A stretch of DNA of 12,669 bases from contig JACPLZ010000064.1 of assembly GCA_016186245.1 (NCBI GenBank), forward strand, positions 1-12,669, written 5' to 3'. The stretch's first letter is position 1. Every line of letters begins with the position of its first letter. This stretch comes from Candidatus Peregrinibacteria bacterium. Its GTDB lineage: Bacteria > Patescibacteriota > Gracilibacteria > UBA1369 > LOWO2-01-FULL-3. The translations under genes and the position numbers were made by a program. The notes beneath the pieces are model-generated. The model made no database searches. It saw nothing but the letters and a program-made list of their open reading frames with translations, and was not told the origin of the DNA. Positions 5,895 through 11,593 of this stretch are shown here, piece by piece.

Positions 5895-5971
5895 TGGCGG
5901 GATGGACGGGACTCGAACCCGCGACCTTCGGCGTGACAAGCCGACGTTCTAACCAGCTGAACTACCACCCC
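5895..5971 (-). tRNA. tRNA-Asp (anticodon GTC)
   Basis: A 77-base gene folding as a standard cloverleaf on the minus strand. The acceptor stem is GGGGTGG with CCATCCC (one G-U pair), the D stem GTTC/GAAC, and the anticodon stem TCGGC/GCCGA with loop TTGTCAC. The T arm has the loop TTCGAGT, and the discriminator G is followed by an encoded CCA. A TATTAT box about 21 bases upstream (5993-5998) is a possible -10 element. Confidence 0.97.
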
Positions 5972-6044
5972 ATTTTAAATTGCAGAAGGAAGATAATATA
6001 TCTCCTCCGCAAAAACAAGCACTTAAACAGTATTTAATAAACGC

Positions 6045-6073
6045 TTGCATTTAAACGAATTGATACGTATACT
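6045..6073 (+). promoter_or_regulatory. Promoter of the antitoxin-PIN toxin-glycosyltransferase unit
   Basis: TTGCAT, exactly 17 bases, TATACT. The transcript would start near 6080 and give a 15-base leader to the antitoxin ATG. No other convincing promoter is seen before the downstream glycosyltransferase and DUF721 genes. Confidence 0.7.
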
Positions 6074-6090
6074 AAAAATGCACATACGTA
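6063..6090. promoter_or_regulatory. Paired ATACGTA sites flanking the -10 box, candidate operator
   Basis: ATACGTA occurs at 6063-6069 and 6084-6090, 21 bp apart (two helical turns), bracketing the -10 box and the transcript start. Each contains the self-complementary TACGTA. Binding by the antitoxin or the toxin-antitoxin complex is inferred from position. Confidence 0.45.
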
Positions 6091-6094
6091 CAAA

Positions 6095-6316
6095 ATGAAA
6101 ACCAAACTTACCCTTACAATTGATTCTCGTCTTCTGCCAAAAATTAAGCATATTGCCATACTCCAGGGGACTTCTTTATCAAATCTCGTCGAAGAGGGGA
6201 TGAAAGAAATTATTAACGAAAAACAGGAAAGCTTTGCTGGAAAATGGAAAGGCAAATTTAAAACGGCAAGCGGACATGACAAAAGATATAAATATTTGGC
6301 AAAGAAATACTCATGA
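6095..6316 (+). CDS. Antitoxin of a PIN-domain toxin-antitoxin pair
   Basis: A 73-aa protein. MKTKLTLTIDSRLLPKIKHIAILQGTSLSNLVEEGMKEII is the pattern of small DUF6364/RHH-like antitoxins (beta strand, helix, SLSxLVEE helix). The basic, flexible tail (FAGKWKGKFKTASGHDKRYKYLAKKYS) is the expected toxin-binding part. The stop overlaps the toxin start by four bases (ATGA), so the two are translationally coupled. Confidence 0.8.
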   Translation: MKTKLTLTIDSRLLPKIKHIAILQGTSLSNLVEEGMKEIINEKQESFAGKWKGKFKTASGHDKRYKYLAKKYS

Positions 6317-6723
6317 TTATTTTTTTAGACACAGATGTGCTTATTGATCTTGTTCAGGATAGGAAGCCTTTTTCTGACGATGCTGCTTATCTCATTGAGT
6401 ACATCCAAAAAAACAAAATTAAAAGTTTTGTTGCATGGCATACCATATCCAATTTTTACTATCTCTCCAGGACGGAACATAACAAACAGGAAATTATTCA
6501 ATTTATCACCAGTCTGCTCCAATTCATCAAGATATCTAGGACTTCAAATGAAGAATTACTTCTGGCTACAAAGCTTAAAATTTCAGATTTTGAAGATGCT
6601 ATGCAGATAGTGGCGGCATTGGCCGCAAGGGCAGACATTATTATTACAAGAAATACTAAAGACTATAAAAATTCTCCAATTCCTGCTATGAATCCAGGGG
6701 ATTTTTTAACAAAATATGAATAA
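6313..6723 (+). CDS. PIN-domain toxin (VapC-like ribonuclease)
   Basis: A 136-aa protein of typical VapC length. The acidic metal-binding residues of the PIN fold are visible: D6 and D8 in FLDTDVLIDLV, an acidic cluster DFEDAMQIV (D92, E94, D95), and ITRNTKDYKNSPIP with the TRN motif and D117. An Mg2+-dependent RNase is expected; the target is not predictable. The closing AMNPGDFL is usual for this group. The gene's end overlaps the first possible start of the glycosyltransferase, which places a sugar-transfer gene in the same message as a toxin. Confidence 0.88.
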   Translation: MIIFLDTDVLIDLVQDRKPFSDDAAYLIEYIQKNKIKSFVAWHTISNFYYLSRTEHNKQEIIQFITSLLQFIKISRTSNEELLLATKLKISDFEDAMQIVAALAARADIIITRNTKDYKNSPIPAMNPGDFLTKYE

Positions 6724-7822
6724 TATGCGCATCGGCATCGACTGCAGAATGTTCAACCTTCAATTCGGCATCGGCCGCTACACCCACGAACTGGTTGAGC
6801 ACATCACCAGGCTCAACAACAATCTCAAAAATCCCCATCAAATAACTCTTTTTTTCAACGATCCCGAGTACACAGAGTTTCAGACTCCGCCGAACACCCA
6901 AAAAATCCTTGTCAACGCCGGCCATTATTCCTACAAAGAACAGACCGTATTTCTAAAAAAATTAAACGAACAAAACTGCGACATCGTGCATTTTCCTCAC
7001 TTCAATCTGCCGGTTCTCTATAACAAGCCATTTATCGTTACCATCCACGACCTGATAATTTCCCTTTATCCCGAAAAAATAATCCGCAAATTCCACAAGC
7101 ATCTCGCTTACAAATTTGCCATCAGGAACGCTGTCAAAAAAGCCCAAAAAGTAATTACCGTTTCCGAAAATACAAAAAAAGATCTCCAAAAATATCTCCA
7201 CGTCCCGCCGGAAAAAATCCACGTTATTTATCTCGGCGTAAATCCGGCCTTCAGGCCAGCCGGCAATCCGGCCGCCACGCTCAAGAAATTCCGCATCACC
7301 AAGCCGTTCATTCTCCATACCGGTGTCTGGCGCCGTCATAAAAATACCGAAAAACTCATCCGGGCTTTTCAGGTTTTTCGTAAGAATCACGATGCCCAGC
7401 TGGTTTTTACGTCCAGATTTTCGCGCAGCGAAAATTCTTCTCCCTCCTCAGACATCATTTTCACCGACAAAGTTACCGAAAGTGAACTTATCGATCTCTA
7501 CTCCGCCGCAAGAATTTTTGCGTTTCCATCGCTGTATGAGGGCTTTGGTCTCCCGCCTCTTGAGGCCATGGCCTGCGGTACGCCTGTTGCTGCCGCCAAA
7601 ACCAGCTCAATCCCTGAAATTTGCGGCGATAATGTGGTATATTTCGATCCAACCAATCATTTGGATATGGCCGAAAAGATTGAAAAAATTTATCTCGATG
7701 AAAATTTACAGAATGAACTGCGCCGGAAGGGTTTAATCCATGTGAAAAAATTTTCCTGGGAAAAAATGGCCAAAGAAACTTTTGAACTGATCGCCGCCAG
7801 CGTAACCACCGAAAATGTTTGA
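6716..7822 (+). CDS. Glycosyltransferase family 4 (GT-B fold)
   Basis: A 368-aa protein of full length. The N-terminal Rossmann domain begins MRIGIDCRMFNLQFGIGRYTHEL (the conserved GIGRY loop); the middle has VHFPHFNLPV and VTIHDLI; the C-terminal donor-binding domain has FILHTGVWRRHKNTEKLIRAF and the EX7E catalytic pair E275/E283 in EGFGLPPLEAMACGTPV. It likely transfers a sugar from a nucleotide donor in cell-surface polysaccharide assembly. The Met at 6725 (MRIGID) is an equally good start. Residues 232-246 (TSRFSRSENSSPSS) are translated from a module C repeat inserted in a loop, with frame and both flanking strands kept. The 3' end overlaps the DUF721 gene by eight bases. Confidence 0.92.
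   Translation: MNNMRIGIDCRMFNLQFGIGRYTHELVEHITRLNNNLKNPHQITLFFNDPEYTEFQTPPNTQKILVNAGHYSYKEQTVFLKKLNEQNCDIVHFPHFNLPVLYNKPFIVTIHDLIISLYPEKIIRKFHKHLAYKFAIRNAVKKAQKVITVSENTKKDLQKYLHVPPEKIHVIYLGVNPAFRPAGNPAATLKKFRITKPFILHTGVWRRHKNTEKLIRAFQVFRKNHDAQLVFTSRFSRSENSSPSSDIIFTDKVTESELIDLYSAARIFAFPSLYEGFGLPPLEAMACGTPVAAAKTSSIPEICGDNVVYFDPTNHLDMAEKIEKIYLDENLQNELRRKGLIHVKKFSWEKMAKETFELIAASVTTENV
7413..7449. repeat. Module C inside the glycosyltransferase gene (copy 5)
   Basis: The hairpin at 7416-7436 has arms GATTTTCGC and GCGAAAATT, loop GCA, followed by CTTCTCCCTCCTC. Compared with the other copies, one T-A pair of the stem is replaced by C-G on both sides, a compensatory change that argues for selection on (or origin from) the folded form. 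Confidence 0.75.
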
Positions 7823-8135
7823 ACCTTTTCAGAAATTTATGCCCCGCGCCGCCAACCGTTATGGCATTGGGAATGAAGTAGAAGCGGCATCAATCTGCCA
7901 GATTTTCCGTACTATTCTGCCTGATATTTTCGTCCATAAAGAATCCGCCGCACAAAACATCACCCCGGCCTACTACAAAAAAAACACCATTGTTATAAAC
8001 GTAAAAACTCCAGCCTGGGGCCAGGAAGTGATCATGCGCAAATCAAAAATCATCGAAGAAATGAACCGCCGCGCCGGCAAAAAAATCATCAAAACCCTGC
8101 GAACGCAGTTGAACGTGCCTCCCGTGTCATCCTGA
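7815..8135 (+). CDS. DUF721 domain protein (DciA-like)
   Basis: A 106-aa protein matching the DUF721 pattern: an N-terminal helix, then ITPAYYKKNTIVINVKTPAWGQEVIMRKSKIIEEMNRRAGKKIIKTLR. Bacterial DUF721 proteins include DciA, a loader of the replicative helicase; in CPR genomes short versions are common, and whether this one loads helicase is unknown. The last residues VPPVSS and the stop codon are supplied by module B (GTGTCATCCTGA), so the native C-terminus has been replaced or extended by a repeat. The start overlaps the glycosyltransferase stop. Confidence 0.8.
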   Translation: MFEPFQKFMPRAANRYGIGNEVEAASICQIFRTILPDIFVHKESAAQNITPAYYKKNTIVINVKTPAWGQEVIMRKSKIIEEMNRRAGKKIIKTLRTQLNVPPVSS

Positions 8136-8260
8136 AGATTTTTGCTCCGCAAAAATCATTTCTCCTCTCCCGCATCAACCTGAATTGTGTCATCCTGAAC
8201 CTGAATTGTGTCATCCTGAACCTGAATTGTGTCATCCTGAACTCGTTTCAGGATCTCTCT
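8125..8260. repeat. Composite repeat: B, C (copy 6), three 21-bp tandem copies, D
   Basis: GTGTCATCCTGA leads into a C hairpin at 8137-8157 (arms GATTTTTGC and GCAAAAATC, loop TCC) and CATTTCTCCTCTCCC. Three perfect 21-bp copies follow (8179-8241), each starting cctgaattgtgtcatcctga, then CTCGTTTCAGGATCTCTC. The last B copy pairs with D (ATCCTGAA/TTCAGGAT). The stop codons of the two convergent genes both fall in this block. Confidence 0.85.
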
Positions 8261-9584
8261 CCCCCTCTCCTTCCATCATCTTCCTTAATTTCCGCCATCT
8301 CATATACGCGGCCATCCTTTTTAATTGTGAAATAGCCGCCTCATTATCACCAGGCTTGCTCACTATATCCAGTCCGCCGATTGCTTCCATTACTATCTTG
8401 ATTTGCCCCCACAAAATCACACCATCCTCCAAACATCGCTCTATTGCACTGATGATGGCAATACTATTTTCTGCACGTTCATTGGCTACGCCGGCCAGTC
8501 GCCTTCTAACAATAGCGTCGCCTACCAGCCATAGCACATAATAGTGCATTCTGAGCGCTTCTCCCATACGTCTCGTCTCTGGAAAAAATCGCATTTTTCT
8601 ATTTCTCAATTCTTGGCACTTATCATATTGCTGTTTACAGTCTTCAAGTCTCTGATCCACATATGAAGCAACGGCTTCCCAGTTAGACTGCTGCTGCGGC
8701 AGTTTTTGATCGCCTCCATCAGATGCAGGCGCAGATAAAAGATTATTAAGAATTTTAGCTTTATCAAGGAACTCATCACCATTGTTGCGGGAAATAGCTT
8801 CCGCCGTCCTTAGCGCAAAGAACAGTACTTTACCGTTTCCCGCAGATGCAATCGCAGAAACCTCGCCTCCACCAACCCCATTGATCATGTCAATTTCCCG
8901 AAAAGCTGATTGGCAGCGCAACATTGTTTCTCCCTCCGGCAAAGTTGTTTCATCGCCATCATAAGCGTCAATAAATGCCTGTGCAGCATCTCTCAAATAT
9001 TTGCGGCTCACTTGAGGTAACTCTTTTGTTGCACGGTCAATTTCCTGTCTACCTTGCAGTGTACCATCAGCCACCGCAATAGCCCTGTTTTCATCCACAA
9101 GTATATTTGATAGCACATCCATGACTCCCAAAGAGGTTGAGAGCATCTGCTTTACAATCTCATCAGAACTCCCTGGCAGCTCCATCAACTTCAGTAAGTT
9201 GACAAATAATTTCCTGTGATGACCTGCAGATTCCCGTAGCTTTCTAAATTCATCACAAGTATCTCCACCCGTATCACCAGGCTTGAATCTGGCATTTATT
9301 TTAACCATTGCTCTGACTAAGCGACTTATTTCCGGCACCACTCCGGTATGCATCTCCGTAAATTCAATATTTCTCCGTATCCGTTCCAGTAGATCAAGGG
9401 CTTCAATTCGATCTGCCTGGAGTATCAAATCATCCAACTGCCGATCAAACGCAGGCCAAGCAATGAATAGGACGGTATCCACACTGCTAGGGTTTCCGCT
9501 CTCATCCACATACCCTATCCCATCATCCGCAGCATCCACGCCTTCATTAACGGGCTGATCTGTACTTTTGTCTATAACGTCCAT
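8232..9584 (-). CDS. Unrecognised 450-aa helical protein with repeat-encoded C-terminus
   Basis: I do not recognise the family. The protein is soluble, acidic at the N-terminus (DVIDKSTDQPVNEGVDAADDGIGYVDESG), and then almost wholly helical with no signal peptide, membrane segment, or nucleotide-binding or metal motif that I can identify. It includes WPAFDRQLDDLILQADRIEALDLLERIRRN, several LL-rich helices, and an Arg-rich C-terminal part (RMAAYMRWRKLRKMMEGEG). Codon use is that of a real gene, with no internal stops over 1.35 kb. The last eight residues RDPETSSG and the stop are translated from modules D and B. Transcribed alone, divergent from rpsP. The ATG follows an A-run without a Shine-Dalgarno sequence. 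Confidence 0.7.
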   Translation of the reverse strand: MDVIDKSTDQPVNEGVDAADDGIGYVDESGNPSSVDTVLFIAWPAFDRQLDDLILQADRIEALDLLERIRRNIEFTEMHTGVVPEISRLVRAMVKINARFKPGDTGGDTCDEFRKLRESAGHHRKLFVNLLKLMELPGSSDEIVKQMLSTSLGVMDVLSNILVDENRAIAVADGTLQGRQEIDRATKELPQVSRKYLRDAAQAFIDAYDGDETTLPEGETMLRCQSAFREIDMINGVGGGEVSAIASAGNGKVLFFALRTAEAISRNNGDEFLDKAKILNNLLSAPASDGGDQKLPQQQSNWEAVASYVDQRLEDCKQQYDKCQELRNRKMRFFPETRRMGEALRMHYYVLWLVGDAIVRRRLAGVANERAENSIAIISAIERCLEDGVILWGQIKIVMEAIGGLDIVSKPGDNEAAISQLKRMAAYMRWRKLRKMMEGEGERDPETSSG

Positions 9585-9655
9585 TTTTTTATTGTTTAAA
9601 AATAGGACGCAAGATTAACACACGGTATGAAAATCACGCAACAGTTTGTTTTTTC

Positions 9656-9683
9656 TTGACTTTATCCCCGCAATCCCTAGAAT
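9656..9683 (+). promoter_or_regulatory. Promoter of rpsP-khpA
   Basis: TTGACT, 16-base spacer, TAGAAT, giving a leader of about 26 bases to the TTG start codon. It is the best promoter match in the gap between the divergent 450-aa gene and rpsP. Confidence 0.65.
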
Positions 9684-9715
9684 GAAGCCCGCTTTATTAC
9701 TGTAAAGAAAAAATC

Positions 9716-10108
9716 TTGCTTAAAATCCGACTCAGCCGAACAGGTAAAACTCGACAGCCAAGTTTCAGCATCCTTGTCCAGGAACACACCTCTCCCGTCA
9801 AAGGGAAATTTATTGAAGAACTTGGCAGCTACCATCCGGTAACTTCTAAAAAAGATTTCAAGGTCAACATTGACCGCATTAAATATTGGATTTCTGTCGG
9901 TGCCAAGCCAAGCGATACTATGGCGGTTCTTCTCAAAAAACATGGTATGGAAGGAATGGATCAATACATAGAACCAAGAAACAGAAAGAGAAAAAAGAAA
10001 GGCGAGCAGCCAGTTGCGAGCGCAGCAGTTGCGAGCGCAGCGAGCAACGTTTCCCCTTCTCCCGCACCCCAACCCCAGACTACCCCTCAGGAAGCTCCAA
10101 AAGCCTAA
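9716..10108 (+). CDS. rpsP: Ribosomal protein S16 with extended C-terminus
   Basis: A component of the 30S subunit, needed for its assembly. Residues 1-85 are canonical S16: MLKIRLSRTGKTRQPSFSILVQ, GKFIEELGSYHPVT, RIKYWISVGAKPSDTMAVLLKKHG. Translation starts at TTG; no in-frame ATG exists because a TGA lies 11 codons upstream, and MLKIRLSRTGK is the standard N-terminus. The total of 130 aa is about 40 more than usual. The basic stretch PRNRKRKKKG is followed by a low-complexity tail (VASAAVASAASNVSPSPAPQPQTTPQEAPKA). The first part of that tail is translated from module E repeats; the Pro/Gln/Ala part is probably disordered. The gene precedes khpA, the widespread bacterial order. Confidence 0.95.
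   Translation: MLKIRLSRTGKTRQPSFSILVQEHTSPVKGKFIEELGSYHPVTSKKDFKVNIDRIKYWISVGAKPSDTMAVLLKKHGMEGMDQYIEPRNRKRKKKGEQPVASAAVASAASNVSPSPAPQPQTTPQEAPKA
10013..10062. repeat. Module E hairpin inside the rpsP 3' end
   Basis: A partial copy (GTTGCGAGCGCAG) precedes a full hairpin at 10028-10048: outer arms GTTGC and GCAAC, inner GC/GC, with opposed GA/GA that can form tandem sheared G-A pairs. The tail is GTTTCCCCTTCTCCCGC. It is in frame and encodes VASAAVASAASNVSPS. Confidence 0.75.
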
Positions 10109-10150
10109 CGAAATTTTGTTCATTAACCTCTATCCCCTAACCAAATTTCC

Positions 10151-10435
10151 ATGTCCGATTCAGCACTTATGGATGACACGCAAACAGCCGACAGAGATTT
10201 TGTTGAATTCGTCGTTAAACAAATCGTCCAATTTCCCGACCAGGTGGAAGTAACCCGTACCATCGACGAAATGGGTGTATTGATAACCCTCAAAGTCTCA
10301 AAAGACGATATGGGTAAAATTATTGGAAAAAGCGGCCAAACTGCAAAAGCATTGAGAATACTACTTCGCATAATCGGTTCCAAAAACAACGCGCGCGTCA
10401 ATTTGAAAATTGTGGAGCCTAGCGAAATTGCATAG
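10151..10435 (+). CDS. khpA: KH-domain RNA-binding protein KhpA
   Basis: A 94-aa protein with a single type II KH domain. The GXXG loop is in MGKIIGKSGQTAKALRILLR (G59-K-S-G62), preceded by the strand EMGVLITLKVSKDD and followed by NNARVNLKIVE. KhpA (YlqC) binds RNA, usually together with KhpB, and acts in cell division, envelope control and small-RNA biology in Gram-positive bacteria. The gene follows rpsP by 42 bases, the conserved rpsP-khpA arrangement, and is likely cotranscribed. The first 12 residues (MSDSALMDDTQT) are an acidic extension. There is no Shine-Dalgarno sequence; the bases ahead of the ATG are pyrimidine-rich. The final G of the TAG stop is the first base of a module E hairpin. 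Confidence 0.92.
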   Translation: MSDSALMDDTQTADRDFVEFVVKQIVQFPDQVEVTRTIDEMGVLITLKVSKDDMGKIIGKSGQTAKALRILLRIIGSKNNARVNLKIVEPSEIA

Positions 10436-10471
10436 TTGCGAGCGAAGCGAGCAACGTTCCCTCTTCCCTCC
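10435..10471. repeat. Module E hairpin at the khpA stop codon
   Basis: Same outer arms GTTGC/GCAAC and GA/GA internal pairs as the copy in rpsP, loop GAA instead of GCA, tail GTTCCCTCTTCCCTCC. It begins at the last base of the stop codon and may act as the 3' end structure of the rpsP-khpA message, although no T-run follows. Confidence 0.7.
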
Positions 10472-10491
10472 ACGCACACAACATAATTTCG

Positions 10492-10500
10492 TGATATAGT
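10492..10500 (+). promoter_or_regulatory. Extended -10 promoter of the pilin-like gene
   Basis: TG-A-TATAGT, an extended -10 element without a clear -35 box. It gives an approximately 75-base leader that is rich in C and T and has no purine-rich ribosome-binding site before the ATG. Confidence 0.4.
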
Positions 10501-10581
10501 GTTCCCGCGGCTAGCGCAACTTTACCTCAATTTGTTTCTCCCTAACTTCCCCTCCCTTATCCACTCACCCCTCATCTCCTC

Positions 10582-10953
10582 ATGGCCTCAATCACAGAAC
10601 CAGGCAGCGGCTCAATCATAGATGCCGCCGAAAACTACAACGTTCTTGAAATAATTAACCGCGGTTTGGCCTACGCCATCATCATAGCCGGTTTTCTTTC
10701 AGTAGTATTTATTTTCATTGGCGGTATATCTTTCATCCTTTCCGGCGGCCAGGAGGACAAAATAAAAACAGCGGTAAGCACTATCCGCTATGCCATCATC
10801 GGCCTGATCGTCACAATCCTTGCCACTGTTATTATCGGCACAGTCGGCAAAGCGATGGGTCTGGACATCATCAAATACATCAATTTCGGCGATATCATCG
10901 ACACCATCACAAACATCACCTCCGACAGCGGCAGCACGCGAAGCTTGGATTGA
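10582..10953 (+). CDS. Two-helix TrbC/VirB2-like pilin protein
   Basis: A 123-aa membrane protein with two hydrophobic helices, at residues 26-53 (GLAYAIIIAGFLSVVFIFIGGISFILSG) and 66-90 (TIRYAIIGLIVTILATVIIGTVG), joined by the short polar turn GGQEDKIKTAVS. This hairpin, with the FILSGGQE.KI..A...IRYAIIG pattern, is the common CPR form of the TrbC/VirB2 pilin family associated with type IV secretion-like machinery. The N-terminus lacks a long cleavable signal. No other secretion genes are nearby, so the protein's partner system is not visible; it could also be a simple small membrane protein. Convergent with the GT-B fragment gene, 24 bases apart. Confidence 0.75.
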   Translation: MASITEPGSGSIIDAAENYNVLEIINRGLAYAIIIAGFLSVVFIFIGGISFILSGGQEDKIKTAVSTIRYAIIGLIVTILATVIIGTVGKAMGLDIIKYINFGDIIDTITNITSDSGSTRSLD

Positions 10954-10977
10954 AAAGTTTGATCCAGTTAAAAAAAT

Positions 10978-11469
10978 CTATTCTCTCGCTTTTTCCAGTC
11001 CCTGCCTCACAATATTCCTCCAGTCATATGGGAATTTATACGTTTCCAGCGCTCTCACTAGCGCCGCGAAAATGCTCCAACAGCCGTCTTTTCTATAGAT
11101 AAATCCATTTCCTGTCTCATGGTTGGGATTGTAGTCCATCACTTCCGGCCTCACAGGACTCACCGGAATCGTCCCGTGCAGCAGCATCTCTTCCACATCG
11201 CTAAAAGAAAAACTCAGCGCAATATCCGCCGCCTCCAAAATTTCTCTCCGGCCGATTCTGTTGTAAGGCACCACGATGGTATGCGCCACAGAAAACGCCA
11301 TCAAATTTGTATCAGCTAAAATCACCACCTGCACATTCACATATCCAGTCCCTTCCAGGATTTCCTGCAACACAGTCTCTTCCTTCACGCTTAATTCCCT
11401 GTCCAGAATAATTCCCAAAAGAGGTTTTTTACCGGCAAAGTTCAGTCTCTCGGCAAGAAACTTCTTCAT
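10978..11469 (-). CDS. Starch/glycogen-synthase-like GT-B C-terminal domain protein
   Basis: A 163-aa protein equal to the donor-binding half of a GT-B glycosyltransferase. KKPLLGIILDREL opens the domain. ADIALSFSFSDVEEMLLHGTIPVSPVRPEVMDYNPNHETGNGF corresponds to the starch-synthase region around the GTIPI turn and DYNP..GNGF. It ends with WSIFAALVRALETYKFPYDWRNIV. The acceptor-binding N-terminal half and the basic catalytic motif are missing, so independent catalysis is doubtful. The same stand-alone form is, to my knowledge, found in many CPR genomes, which argues against recent truncation. An upstream Met at 11514 is possible, but an A/G-rich stretch favours the Met at 11469. A minus-strand TATAAT (11533-11538) lies upstream. 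Confidence 0.65.
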   Translation of the reverse strand: MKKFLAERLNFAGKKPLLGIILDRELSVKEETVLQEILEGTGYVNVQVVILADTNLMAFSVAHTIVVPYNRIGRREILEAADIALSFSFSDVEEMLLHGTIPVSPVRPEVMDYNPNHETGNGFIYRKDGCWSIFAALVRALETYKFPYDWRNIVRQGLEKARE

Positions 11470-11519
11470 TTGTCTTTTTCTTTTGATGCAATTATCTACC
11501 GAACGCAGTGTCATAAATT

Positions 11520-11547
11520 TTGTTATCCGGCAATTATAGCTTATAAT
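11520..11547 (+). promoter_or_regulatory. Promoter of the 5'-nuclease gene, overlapping a divergent promoter
   Basis: TTGTTA, 16-base spacer, TATAAT. On the opposite strand another perfect TATAAT occupies 11533-11538 and would serve the GT-B fragment gene. The two -10 boxes are three bases apart, so both promoters cannot be occupied at once. Confidence 0.55.
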
Positions 11548-11593
11548 CAGGCCAAAGTCGAGTATCTAACTGTTGACGCTAACATAATTTATT

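Noticed and set aside
9677..10123. 148-aa minus-strand frame opposite rpsP
   Set aside because: It is the antisense shadow of S16; its CARNCCARN stretch is the reverse reading of the module E repeats.
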